Source: JASFQI01 sp050115555 (lineage in GTDB: Bacteria > Desulfobacterota > DSM-4660 > Desulfatiglandales > HGW-15). Taken from it: 26,528 bases of DNA. The stretch spans positions 1-26,528 of the forward strand of contig JASFQI010000021.1 of assembly GCA_050115555.1 (NCBI GenBank), written 5' to 3'. Below the pieces are notes generated by a model. It had not been told where the DNA came from. It was given only the letters and a program-made list of their open reading frames with translations, and searched no databases. Positions 8,112 to 16,284 of the stretch are shown one piece after another. The translations under genes were made by a program, and so were the position numbers. Each line of letters begins with the position of its first letter. The stretch's first letter is position 1.

Positions 8112-8208
8112 GCCGTGATCGTGACTCGTGGTTCGTGTTCGTAAAGGCAGGACCCTTTCATTCAGACGCCACCGTACTCTGGCGGAGCGACGGCGAGAGG
8201 GATTCCCC
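8112..8208 (+). repeat. Dispersed repeat, intact two-part copy
   Basis: The first half (8112-8160) starts GGCCGTGATCGTGACTCGTG and is a near-match to 23637-23696. The second half (8161-8208, starting TTCAGACGCCACCGTACTCT) is identical over 48 nt to 23946-23993. The match continues with small changes to about 8222. A partial third copy of the CGTGATTCGTG-type first half lies at 8233-8259. The second half contains CGCCA and TGGCG arms that can form a short hairpin. The rest of the gene-free stretch 8260-8553 shows no gene or recognisable element. Confidence 0.8.
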
Positions 8209-8553
8209 GGTGCCGGAGCGGACCCGAATTCCGTGCTCGTGATTCGTGGCTCGTGTTCGGGAAAGTCCAAACCCGAGTACGAAACGAGTACGATGGATTT
8301 ATCAGCCCACACGGAGGTTCGCGGCGGGCCATTCGCTCACGCCGGGCGAAGGGGAACCCCCGGGTCCCGACATGGCGGGAGAGCCTCGTCTTACCGCGGT
8401 GCCGAAGCGAAGAGCATCTCGAAATTTAGAAAAGAGCCTGAATGCATCCATCTCCGAATACGGGGACGGGCCTGCCCAAATCCTCCTCATATTCAGGATA
8501 GCGACAAAACGAGGGAATGCAAGACGGGAAGAACGAGACGTCGACCCGCCGGG

Positions 8554-9723
8554 TCAGGCAAACGCCCGGAGCATGAGGGGAATGGCCACGAATGTGCCGA
8601 GGGAACTGCCGATATTCGTGAAGACCACCACGAGAAGGATGCGTGAGATCTTGTTCCTCCAGAAGCCGCGGACCGATGAGAGGTCGTCGGTGAGACCCTC
8701 GAAATCGCGGACCTTGGGCTTGCCGATAAACGCCTCCACGAGACCGGCGACCCATCCGGCCGCCATCATGGGATTCAGGGACGTGAGCGGTGCGGCTGCC
8801 ACAGCCACGAGGATCGTGACGGGATGAGCGAGTGCTGCAAGTGCACCCAGGCCACTCAGGATACCGTTTGCAAGGAGCCACCACTGGACCATGTCCGCGC
8901 CCGCGGAAGTCCCCGCTCGAAAGAATCCGGCCGCGAAGAGCGCGAGGATGAGGATGGGAAGGCCCCACTTCACCACACCCTTCCAACGTCCCGGCGGTGG
9001 GACTTGCTTGAGGGCGTCCAGATCCACCGGTTCTTCCCAGTGCTGCTGAATCCCGGGGACGTGTCCCGCCCCCACCACGGCCACCACCTTGTCCCCCGGG
9101 CTGTTGCGGATCATCTCGGCCAGGTATCTGTCCCGCTCGTCGATGAGGACGGATCGGATCGCGGGCATGGACTCTCCGATCTCCTGAAGCAGGGACTCCA
9201 GCACGTCTTTCTTCTTGAGCTCTTCGACATCCTCGGCCGTCAGCTCGTCAAGCCCACCCGAGGAGACGAGGAGCTGGGCCAGGAGCTTGAGCTTGGCCCA
9301 GAGCCCCATGAGGCGCCAGGCCCTGGAAAGGGTAATGCGGATGTCACGATCTGCCAGGTGAACCTTTGCCTCGGCCTTCTCTGCGGCTTGGATGGCCCGC
9401 AGCATCTCCTCGCCCGGCCGGATGCCCAGGTTGCGCCCCAGCTTGCGCTGGAAGTAGGCGAGGATCAGGTTCATGAGAAGGACAAAGGCCTTCTTTTCCC
9501 GGATCACCTTGACGATGTTCGTTTCCTGCCAGCGTTGCTTCTGGCGAAGGGCCTGGTAGCGAGCCTCGCAGAGCTCCACCGCCACGGTGTCCGGCGATTC
9601 CTCAGCGATCACCCGCTCCACGAGCTCGGCGCTTTCCAGAGAGACGTGAGCTGTCCCCACCAGGAGGATTTCTTTTCCCTGGTAGGAGAGGCGCTTGAGA
9701 TCGCCTGATTCGGATGGGTTCAT
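8554..9723 (-). CDS. TraB/GumN (PrgY-like) family membrane protein
   Basis: The 389-residue product has the two hallmark motifs of the TraB family: GTAH at residues 23-26 (LLVGTAHVS) and GAGH at 218-221 (VVGAGHVPGI), with conserved VAVELCEARY between them. The N-terminal 240 residues form the soluble Tiki/TraB fold. The C-terminus has about four hydrophobic segments (about 251-269, 281-299, 302-333, 358-385). Eukaryotic Tiki relatives are metalloproteases that use the His/Glu motifs, and enterococcal PrgY/TraB blocks a peptide pheromone, so peptide cleavage or sequestration is the family-based guess. Start ATG 9723 has a CCGAGG site nine nucleotides upstream. It is divergent from the acyl-CoA synthetase gene. 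Cellular role and substrate are unknown. Confidence 0.85.
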   Translation of the reverse strand: MNPSESGDLKRLSYQGKEILLVGTAHVSLESAELVERVIAEESPDTVAVELCEARYQALRQKQRWQETNIVKVIREKKAFVLLMNLILAYFQRKLGRNLGIRPGEEMLRAIQAAEKAEAKVHLADRDIRITLSRAWRLMGLWAKLKLLAQLLVSSGGLDELTAEDVEELKKKDVLESLLQEIGESMPAIRSVLIDERDRYLAEMIRNSPGDKVVAVVGAGHVPGIQQHWEEPVDLDALKQVPPPGRWKGVVKWGLPILILALFAAGFFRAGTSAGADMVQWWLLANGILSGLGALAALAHPVTILVAVAAAPLTSLNPMMAAGWVAGLVEAFIGKPKVRDFEGLTDDLSSVRGFWRNKISRILLVVVFTNIGSSLGTFVAIPLMLRAFA

Positions 9724-10043
9724 GAAAGTACACCTCGGAGTCTTGACAGGATCGGGTCCGTCTTTTGAAACGGAAAGCTTGGCTAATTAGCACAATCCGC
9801 TTCCATTTCCAAGCGCAATTCGCTGGAACTCCGCTTGACTTTTTCCCCTAATTCGTCAATAAGAATGAAAAAACGAGTACTGTGTGCCCCTTGGGTTTCG
9901 TCCTTGCGGAAAGGTTTTTTCGTCTTCAAAATGGCTGTTTCGCGGGTCCGAAAAAGGCCGGTCCCTGTTCCGTCCCCCATGAAAAAGGGAAACGATGTTC
10001 GGTCGGGAATGCGAATCCTTTCATCACGAGCGGAGGTGGACTG
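9724..10043. other. Divergent intergenic region between the traB-like and acyl-CoA synthetase genes
   Basis: About 320 nt with no convincing gene. It contains a perfect 10-bp palindrome GCTAATTAGC at 9782-9791, which could be an operator. A TTGACT box (9835-9840) is followed at 17-19 nt by AT-rich sequence without a good -10 match. The remainder (9865-10030) would be a long leader for the plus-strand gene. Open frames here lack conserved features. Confidence 0.4.
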
Positions 10044-11849
10044 TTGACAACGCATAGCGAGAGCTCTCCAGCCCAGGTTTTCCAGAAGCAGGTCGCCAAG
10101 TACGGGGACCGGGCCTGTGTGGCCTACAAGAAAGACGGTCTCTTCCAGGATATCTCCTGGAAGGAGATGGACCAGATGATTCGCTCGATCGGTGCGTACC
10201 TCATGGCGCAGGGCATCGAGCCTGGAGACACGGTGGGGTTGTTTTCCCCGAACCGGTACGAGTGGTGGGTCCTGGATCAGGCCATTCTCTCCATCGGGGC
10301 CGTCAACGTGCCCATCTACGCCACGAACTCCGCAGAGGAGGCCCAATACGTGCTCGAGCATTCTGACGCTCGCGTCTGTTTCACGGGCACCCAGGAGCAC
10401 ATGGAAAAAGTGGTTGAGGTGCGGGACCGGCTTCACAATCTAGGTCCCGTCATCGTGTTTGACGAAGTAGCGGAGACGCCCGAAGGGGTCATTACATTCT
10501 CCCAGGCCCTGCAGCTGGGAAGGCAGGAGGACCGGAACGAGGAGTTCGACCGCCGGCTTCAGGCAATCCAGTCCAAGGACCTGGCCTCACTGATCTACAC
10601 TTCCGGCACCACCGGGCCGCCCAAGGGCGTCATGCTGAGTCACGGAAACTTCATAGCCAATGTCAATCAGGTCCTGGACGAGTTCAGCGACATTCTCAGC
10701 GACGAAGATATCTTCCTTTCCTTCCTGCCTCTTTCCCACTCCCTGGAGAGGACAGCCGGCTACTACCTGGCCGTAGGCATGGGGGCCAAGGTGTGTTTTG
10801 CAGAGGACTTCTCCAAGATCCAGGAGAACATGGTGGAGGTTCGCCCCACCATCATCGTGAGCGTTCCCAGGCTCTACGAAAAGGTGCATGCCGGGATCCT
10901 TGCCAAGGTGGGGGATGCATCGCCCATCAAGCGGGCGCTGTTCGGCTGGGCGATCGGTGTGGCGCGGGACAATCTCCCCTATACCTGCTACAGCAAAGAG
11001 AGGACAGGGGCGTTCAAGCTCAAGTACAACCTGGCCGATCACCTCATCTTCTCCAAGCTGAAGGCCGCGCTGGGCATGGACCGGTTGAAGTTCGCCGTAT
11101 CCGGCGGGGGGCCCTTGTCCGTCTCGGATGCAGAGTTTTTCCTGGGCATGGGCATCACGGTGCTTGAGGGGTTCGGCCTCACGGAAACGACTCCGATAAC
11201 GAACGTCAACCGTCCCTGCATGATCAAGCCGGGCACTGTGGGACCGCCGGTCAAGGACACGGAGATCCGGATCGCCGAGGACGGGGAAATCCTGATTCGC
11301 GGCCCTCAGGTCATGATGGGGTATTACAAGAACGAGGAGGCCACCCGGGAGGTCATTAACGAAGACGGTTTCTTCTGCACGGGCGATATCGGTCACATGG
11401 ACGAAGACCAGTGCCTGGCCATCACCGGGCGAAAGAAGGAGCTGATCGTCACGGCCGGCGGGAAAAACATCTCCCCGCAGAACATCGAGAACACCTTGAA
11501 GGGATCGCGTTTCATCGAGCAGGTGACCGTCATCGGAGATCGCAGGAAGTACCTGTCCGCCCTCATCATCCCGAACTTCGAGGAGCTCGCCAAGTGGGCC
11601 GGGAAAGTGGGAATTGCGTATCAGGACCGCAAGGAGCTCGTGAACGACGAGAAGGTCCAGCATCTCTACGAAAAGGTGATTGAAAAGTACATGCGCCCTT
11701 TTTCCCGGGCCGAACAGATAAGGAAGTTCAGCCTGCTGCCGGACGAATGGACGCAGCAGACCGGGGAGCTGACCCCGACACTCAAGTGTAAGCGACGAGT
11801 GATCGAGCAGAAGTACTGCGACGAGATCGAGTGCATGTATCCCCAGTAA
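10044..11849 (+). CDS. Long-chain fatty acid--CoA ligase, AMP-forming (FadD15-like)
   Basis: The 601-residue enzyme activates fatty acids to acyl-CoA through an acyl-adenylate. The ATP/AMP motif YTSGTTGPPKG is at 185-195, GFGLTETTP at 376-384, and the YKNEEAT...CTGDIGHMD and GRKKELIVTAGGKNISP segments follow. The C-terminal ELTPTLKCKRRVIEQKY segment is typical of the long-chain (LACS/FadD15) subgroup and carries the presumed catalytic lysine region. TTG 10044 is chosen because GGAGG at 10032-10036 lies seven nucleotides before it and the family's N-terminus (SPAQVFQKQVAKYGDRACVAY) begins right after. The open frame to 9882 has no conservation. No close operon partner is seen; glnS lies about 290 nt downstream behind a palindrome cluster. 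Together with the racemase gene it points to fatty-acid use. Confidence 0.92.
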   Translation: MTTHSESSPAQVFQKQVAKYGDRACVAYKKDGLFQDISWKEMDQMIRSIGAYLMAQGIEPGDTVGLFSPNRYEWWVLDQAILSIGAVNVPIYATNSAEEAQYVLEHSDARVCFTGTQEHMEKVVEVRDRLHNLGPVIVFDEVAETPEGVITFSQALQLGRQEDRNEEFDRRLQAIQSKDLASLIYTSGTTGPPKGVMLSHGNFIANVNQVLDEFSDILSDEDIFLSFLPLSHSLERTAGYYLAVGMGAKVCFAEDFSKIQENMVEVRPTIIVSVPRLYEKVHAGILAKVGDASPIKRALFGWAIGVARDNLPYTCYSKERTGAFKLKYNLADHLIFSKLKAALGMDRLKFAVSGGGPLSVSDAEFFLGMGITVLEGFGLTETTPITNVNRPCMIKPGTVGPPVKDTEIRIAEDGEILIRGPQVMMGYYKNEEATREVINEDGFFCTGDIGHMDEDQCLAITGRKKELIVTAGGKNISPQNIENTLKGSRFIEQVTVIGDRRKYLSALIIPNFEELAKWAGKVGIAYQDRKELVNDEKVQHLYEKVIEKYMRPFSRAEQIRKFSLLPDEWTQQTGELTPTLKCKRRVIEQKYCDEIECMYPQ

Positions 11850-11910
11850 GGGCTCTGCCCGCGGATGGCGCTTTCGGGATTTTTTGAAAGCCGTCCGCTC
11901 TGCTTTTGAT

Positions 11911-12120
11911 GCGCCCCGCGGCAAGCGACCCCCGCGGGGCGCTGTTCATTTCGGCGGAAAGAGCCTGCAGCAAGCTTGAGGAATGCACAAGCGAAGCATT
12001 TTGAATTTCCCCGCAGCAAGCGGCGGGGAATCCCAAATGATAAGGCATTTTGCTCACATGAATATCGCTTGCATACCTCGCAGCAAGCTGCTTGGTATGC
12101 TCAAGCGAGGCATTTTCAAG
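11911..12120 (+). repeat. Cluster of REP-like palindromes upstream of glnS
   Basis: Three inverted repeats share a GC(A/G)GCAAGC core. At 11911-11942 a perfect 10-bp stem (GCGCCCCGCG with CGCGGGGCGC) encloses 12 nt. At 12007-12030 TTCCCCGC pairs with GCGGGGAA around 8 nt. At 12071-12100 GCATACC pairs with GGTATGC and encloses a second stem GCAGC-AA-GCTGC. Between and after them AAGCGA(A/G)GCATTTT recurs at about 11989-12003 and 12103-12116, and AAGGCATTTTG lies at about 12042-12052. The pattern resembles REP/BIME-type elements mobilised by RAYT transposases, but no RAYT gene is in the window. The cluster occupies the gap between the ligase and glnS and would be transcribed as part of the glnS leader. 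Confidence 0.7.
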
Positions 12121-12141
12121 GACACCAAGGGAGGCATACCT

Positions 12142-13845
12142 ATGTCCAAGCGCGGAACGGCACCCGGGCCGCATTTCATTCGAAACATCATTGCCGAGGA
12201 CGTTCAAAACGGCAAGAACGGCGGGAGGGTGCATACCCGGTTTCCACCGGAGCCGAACGGGTACCTCCACATCGGCCACGCCAAATCGATCTGTCTGAAC
12301 TTCGGGCTGGCCGACGAATTCGGGGGGCTCTGCAATCTTCGGTTTGACGACACGAATCCGACCAAGGAGGAGGTGGAGTACGTCGAGTCCATTCAGGAGG
12401 ATGTCCGATGGCTCGGGTTCGACTGGGAAGAACGCATGTTCTATGCTTCCGATTACTTCGACCGGCTCCACGCGTATGCCGTTCAATTGATCCAGGACGG
12501 GTATGCCTATGTGGACAGCTCAAGCCCGGAGCAGATCCGGGAGTACCGGGGCACCCTCACCGAGCCGGGCAAGGAAAGCCCCTACCGTGACCGTACGATA
12601 GAGGAGAACCTGGCTTTCTTCGAACGAATGCGCTCGGGCGAGTTCAAGGAAGGGGAGGTGGTGCTTCGTGCGAAAATCGACATGGCCTCGCCCAACCTGA
12701 ACATGCGTGATCCGGTGATCTATCGGGTCATGCACTCGGCGCACCACCGGAGCGGGGATACGTGGTGCATCTATCCCATGTATGATTTCGCCCATGGGCT
12801 CTCCGACTCCATCGAGGGGGTCACCCACTCCATCTGCACACTGGAGTTCGAAGATCACCGACCCCTGTACGACTGGTTTCTGGAGCGGCTCGGCGTGTTT
12901 CATCCCCAGCAGATCGAGTTTGCACGCCTGAACGTGAGCTACATGATCATGAGCAAACGGAAGCTCCTGCAGCTCGTGCGGGATGGTCATGTCAACGGGT
13001 GGGACGATCCGCGTATGCCCACCCTGTGCGGATTGCGCAGGAGGGGTTATACGCCCGCCTCCATTCGAAACTTCTGCGAGCGCATCGGAGTTGCGAAAAA
13101 GGAGAGCACGGTGGACATTGCGCTCCTGGAGTACAGTGTCCGCGAGGACCTCAACCGCATTGCGCCCAGGGTCATGGCGGTGCTTCGCCCGCTTCGAGTC
13201 GTGATAGAGAATTACCCCGAAGACGGGGAGGAGTTCCTCGACGCCGTGAACAACCCTGAGGACCCCTCCATGGGGACCCGGAAGATTCCATTTTCCCGGG
13301 TGCTTTACATTGAACAGGACGATTTTCGGGAGGACCCTCCGAAAAAGTTTTTCCGGTTGGCTCCAGGCCGGGAGGTGAGGCTGCGATACGCGTTCTTTAT
13401 CCTGTGCACAGGCGTGATCAAGGATGAGCAGAGCGGTGAGATTCGAGAGATCCGCTGCACGTATGACCCGGAAACACGAGGGGGGGACGCGCCGGACGGG
13501 AGAAAGGTCAAGGGAACCTTGCACTGGGTCTCGGAGCGGCACGCCATTGAGGCTGAAGTCCGCCTCTACGACCGGCTTTTCCTTCGACCGAACCCGATGG
13601 ATGATAAGGAAGGCAAAGATTTCAAGGACTTTCTCAATCCAGCCTCCTTGGAGGTCCTGGACCCCTGCTACCTCGAGCCGAGCCTTCGGGGGGTGGAACC
13701 GGGGAGTCGATACCAATTCGAGCGGCTGGGATATTTCTGCGCGGACACCAAGGACTCGAGGCCGGATAAACCGGTCTTCAACCGGACGGTCCCGCTTCGG
13801 GATTCCTGGGCCAAGATCGAAAAGGCCCAGGCGGGGAAAGGGTAG
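12142..13845 (+). CDS. glnS: Glutamine--tRNA ligase
   Basis: The 567-residue class I synthetase charges tRNA-Gln with glutamine. The HIGH motif is intact at 43-46 within RFPPEPNGYLHIGHAKS, and the KMSKS-equivalent IMSKR is at 269-273. The GlnRS-specific segments DDTNPTKEE, FDWEE and YDFAHGLSDSIEGVTHS are present, followed by the C-terminal anticodon-binding beta-barrels (EQDDFREDPPKKFFRL onward). Length fits bacterial GlnRS of about 550 residues. Start ATG 12142 has AAGGGAGG at 12127-12134. The frame runs open to 11983, but that extension translates the palindrome cluster and is rejected. The presence of a discriminating GlnRS suggests the cell does not depend only on the GatCAB amidation route for Gln-tRNA. 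The J-domain gene follows after 75 nt. Confidence 0.96.
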   Translation: MSKRGTAPGPHFIRNIIAEDVQNGKNGGRVHTRFPPEPNGYLHIGHAKSICLNFGLADEFGGLCNLRFDDTNPTKEEVEYVESIQEDVRWLGFDWEERMFYASDYFDRLHAYAVQLIQDGYAYVDSSSPEQIREYRGTLTEPGKESPYRDRTIEENLAFFERMRSGEFKEGEVVLRAKIDMASPNLNMRDPVIYRVMHSAHHRSGDTWCIYPMYDFAHGLSDSIEGVTHSICTLEFEDHRPLYDWFLERLGVFHPQQIEFARLNVSYMIMSKRKLLQLVRDGHVNGWDDPRMPTLCGLRRRGYTPASIRNFCERIGVAKKESTVDIALLEYSVREDLNRIAPRVMAVLRPLRVVIENYPEDGEEFLDAVNNPEDPSMGTRKIPFSRVLYIEQDDFREDPPKKFFRLAPGREVRLRYAFFILCTGVIKDEQSGEIREIRCTYDPETRGGDAPDGRKVKGTLHWVSERHAIEAEVRLYDRLFLRPNPMDDKEGKDFKDFLNPASLEVLDPCYLEPSLRGVEPGSRYQFERLGYFCADTKDSRPDKPVFNRTVPLRDSWAKIEKAQAGKG

Positions 13846-13920
13846 AGCATCATACAAGGTGCCGGAGATCCTTGGGCAAAGTTTGGACGGGGTGAGGCCC
13901 CTGGAAGGATTTCGAATCAC

Positions 13921-14322
13921 GTGGATTTTCAGCACTGCCTTCGGCTTCTCGAACTGAAGACCTGCTCATCGCAGGAGGAGGCCCGCCGGGCCTACCGGGA
14001 TCTCGTGCGCGTTTGGCATCCGGATCGGTTCTCCGGGGATCCCCGACTGCGAAGGAAGGCCGAGGAGAAGGTCAAGGAGCTCAATATCGCTTACGAAGAA
14101 CTGATTCGGCACCTCGAACGAAGGGCGTCCAGAGACCACGATTCGACGCCCGACCCCGGCTCTCGGGAGGCAGACTCCATGGGATCGACCGAGGCCCTGT
14201 TCGAAGCCGGTACACGGACGATTCTGACCCTTTGGCATTCCCTGTCTCGTGCCGTTCGTGCTGCGGTAGGGGAAAACCAGGACGAGGCAACGGAGCGCCA
14301 TGACCGGGATCGGGGTTCGTGA
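13921..14322 (+). CDS. Small J-domain (DnaJ-like) protein
   Basis: The 133-residue product has an N-terminal J domain (about 1-66) with the HPD tripeptide at 33-35 in RDLVRVWHPDRFSGD, preceded by helix II (EEARRAYRDLVR) and followed by helix III (RKAEEKVKELNIAYEELIRHL). J domains stimulate ATP hydrolysis by Hsp70 (DnaK). There is no Gly/Phe region, zinc finger or substrate domain; the rest is a polar linker plus an amphipathic segment (about 97-118). It is therefore a specialised co-chaperone of unknown client rather than DnaJ itself. The start is GTG 13921, with GGAAGGA about 12 nt upstream, a long spacing. It may be co-transcribed with glnS. Confidence 0.8.
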   Translation: MDFQHCLRLLELKTCSSQEEARRAYRDLVRVWHPDRFSGDPRLRRKAEEKVKELNIAYEELIRHLERRASRDHDSTPDPGSREADSMGSTEALFEAGTRTILTLWHSLSRAVRAAVGENQDEATERHDRDRGS

Positions 14323-14534
14323 CTCATCTTTGAGAATGTGTTTTTTAACTTTGTTTTATAACTTCTTGCAATGTTGCATTATTTGTGATAGAAACCTGCA
14401 AAATCCTCACGGAAGGCCGACTACTCGCAACCTGAAAGATCCTACGAAATGCGCGACAGCCTTCCTGCCTTTAACGTATCATTTTCAATGAACTTCCCTT
14501 CCTTCAGAGCTTTTAGGCGCCAAGGGCCGGGTGC

Positions 14535-14756
14535 ATGATCGACAAGCAGACGAAAAAAAAGCTCAGAGATATCCGCAAGGAGATTAAGAAGCTGAAGAAG
14601 AACCAGCGCAGGATGGAGTTCAGACCCTGTAAAAATGACGCGGAGTTGCGAAAGAAGGAGCGGGATTTGAGTGTATTGAGGGAGCGGATTTCCAGCCTGG
14701 AGAACGCGCAGGATCGGTGCGTGTTGGATTCCGGGGGCATTTGCCATGGCGGATAA
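14535..14756 (+). CDS. Small basic coiled-coil protein, hypothetical
   Basis: A 73-residue ORF is very rich in Lys, Arg and Glu (KQTKKKLRDIRKEIKKLKKNQ) and is predicted by eye to form a coiled coil from about 5 to 58. It ends in CVLDSGGICHGG. I do not recognise a family. In favour of its being real: heptad-like spacing, a possible AAGGG site eight nucleotides before ATG 14535, and an intrinsic terminator about 50 nt after the stop. The preceding 14323-14534 is AT-rich with no gene. Against: it is short and has no recognised homologue. Two cysteines near the C-terminus plus Cys32 might bind a metal, but this is speculation. Confidence 0.5.
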   Translation: MIDKQTKKKLRDIRKEIKKLKKNQRRMEFRPCKNDAELRKKERDLSVLRERISSLENAQDRCVLDSGGICHGG

Positions 14757-14807
14757 AAAAGGCTCCATCCAAAATTATTGAAGTCAGGGAGAATCCATCG
14801 TCACAGC

Positions 14808-14832
14808 GGCGGCCGTCCCGGCCGCCTTTGTA
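14808..14832 (+). terminator. Intrinsic terminator after the small coiled-coil ORF
   Basis: A perfect 8-bp stem GGCGGCCG / CGGCCGCC (14808-14815 and 14819-14826) with a 3-nt loop is followed by TTTGTATTT. The U-tract is interrupted. It lies between the small ORF and the DUF362 gene and would end transcription coming from the glnS side. Confidence 0.6.
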
Positions 14833-14932
14833 TTTGCAGGAAACCAGGTCCGGACCCCTAGTGTTTTCGGGCCTTTTTTGCCTGTGAGGGGTGAAAAGAA
14901 AAGCACGGCGCACACAGGAAAGAGGCTTTGAA

Positions 14933-16234
14933 TTGAAACGACCCACAACAGCCATCCTTCGGTATGAGGCGTCCCCTGATTCCTTGAAGGACCTGCTGGA
15001 ACATTGCAGAGGCCTGGAGGGCCTGCGCACCCAGGATCGGGTGTTCATCAAGCCGAACCTAGTGGCCCTGGATGAACGCTTCCCCATACCCCTGTTCGGG
15101 GTGTTGACCACCACCCGGCTCGTCCACGACATGGTGATTCTGCTCAAGGAACGCGGGGTGGACCACATCACCATCGGGGAGGGTTCGGTCTACGGAAAAG
15201 GCTTCGGAGTGCCCACGGAACAGGTGTTCGAAGCCCTGGGGTACCCAGCGCTTCGAGATCGCTATGGCGTGCGCCTCGTGGATATTCATCAGGGCGCGTT
15301 TTCCAAAGTGGATTTCGGCGATTTCCCCCTGGAGATCTCCCATGAGGTCCTGGAGTCGGATTTCCTGGTGAACATGCCTGTATTGAAGACGCACAATCAG
15401 GCCATGGTGTCCCTTGGGTTGAAGAACCTGAAAGGGTGCATCAGTATGAAGTCTCGGAAGGCCTGCCACAGCGCCGATGGAGGGCTCGAAAGGCACCTCG
15501 CGCGGTTTGTCGAGAAGATCTCTCCCTCCCTGACCGTGCTCGACGGGGTGTACGGGTTGGAGAAGGGGCCTTATTACGCAGGGGACGCTGTGCGCACGAA
15601 CGTGCTCGTGGCATCGAAGGACACCCTATCGGTGGATGTGGCGGGTGCCGCGATAGCCGGGTTCGATCCGCGCGATATTCCCCACATTCGACTTTGTGCA
15701 GAGCGGCAGGGCGCATCGGCCGATCCAAAGGACCTGGTCGTGGCGGGCGAGCCGATCGAAACCGTTCAGCGGCGTCTGAAATGGGACCATGCCTGGCGGG
15801 AGGATGACACGGGCCCCCTCGTGTGGGACCGAATGGGCATTGCAGGGGTTCGGTTTCCCAAGTATGACTCGACGATCTGCACGGGGTGCTCGGGTCTCTA
15901 CACCCTTGTCTTGGTACGAATCATGGCCTCGTTCCGCGGAGCACCGTTTGATGAGATTGAAATATTGACTGGAAAGACCATGAAACCATCTGGAAAGGCA
16001 AGGAAAAGTATTCTTATGGGCAACTGCATGATCAAGGCGAACCGGAAATCCCCGGACATCCAGGAGGCCGTTTGGGTGGAGGGATGCCCCCCAACGGCCG
16101 AGTCCCTGGAAAACGCCATGATTGCCTGCGGGTTCGATGCAGAGAATCCGGCCGTGGAACGCTTCCTTCACGGGTTCGCTGAGCGGTATCAGGGGAAACC
16201 GGAGTTCGACGAGGCTTTTTTTTCCTCATTATGA
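14933..16234 (+). CDS. DUF362 domain protein with a C-terminal cysteine-bearing region
   Basis: The product is 433 residues from TTG 14933, which has AGAGG seven nucleotides upstream. A GTG at 14891 in the same frame lacks a spaced ribosome site. DUF362 features are clear: VFIKPNLV, ITIGEGS, and the signature VLKTHNQAMVSLGLKNLKGCI (KTHN at 152-155). Some DUF362 proteins are joined to ferredoxin domains, but this one has a different tail. Beyond residue 300 it carries Cys316-x2-Cys319 (TICTGCSGL), Cys365 (MGNCM) and Cys385 (VEGCPP), a set that could hold an Fe-S cluster. The biochemical role of the family is unsettled, so I assign none. A 50-nt gap separates it from the broken exporter gene. 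Confidence 0.82.
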   Translation: MKRPTTAILRYEASPDSLKDLLEHCRGLEGLRTQDRVFIKPNLVALDERFPIPLFGVLTTTRLVHDMVILLKERGVDHITIGEGSVYGKGFGVPTEQVFEALGYPALRDRYGVRLVDIHQGAFSKVDFGDFPLEISHEVLESDFLVNMPVLKTHNQAMVSLGLKNLKGCISMKSRKACHSADGGLERHLARFVEKISPSLTVLDGVYGLEKGPYYAGDAVRTNVLVASKDTLSVDVAGAAIAGFDPRDIPHIRLCAERQGASADPKDLVVAGEPIETVQRRLKWDHAWREDDTGPLVWDRMGIAGVRFPKYDSTICTGCSGLYTLVLVRIMASFRGAPFDEIEILTGKTMKPSGKARKSILMGNCMIKANRKSPDIQEAVWVEGCPPTAESLENAMIACGFDAENPAVERFLHGFAERYQGKPEFDEAFFSSL

Positions 16235-16284
16235 GCAAGGAGAAACACGTTACCGAATGATTCCTGGAAAGGAAATCGAGAAGC

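Noticed and set aside
9882..10043. Upstream extension of the acyl-CoA synthetase frame (54 codons)
   Set aside because: No conserved sequence; TTG 10044 has a GGAGG site at the right distance.
11983..12141. Upstream extension of the glnS frame (53 codons)
   Set aside because: It translates the palindrome cluster, and ATG 12142 has a strong ribosome site and begins the conserved GlnRS N-terminus.
10587..13935. Long minus-strand frames at 10587-11924 and 12520-13935
   Set aside because: Both are shadows of the acyl-CoA synthetase and glnS, which have all expected motifs.
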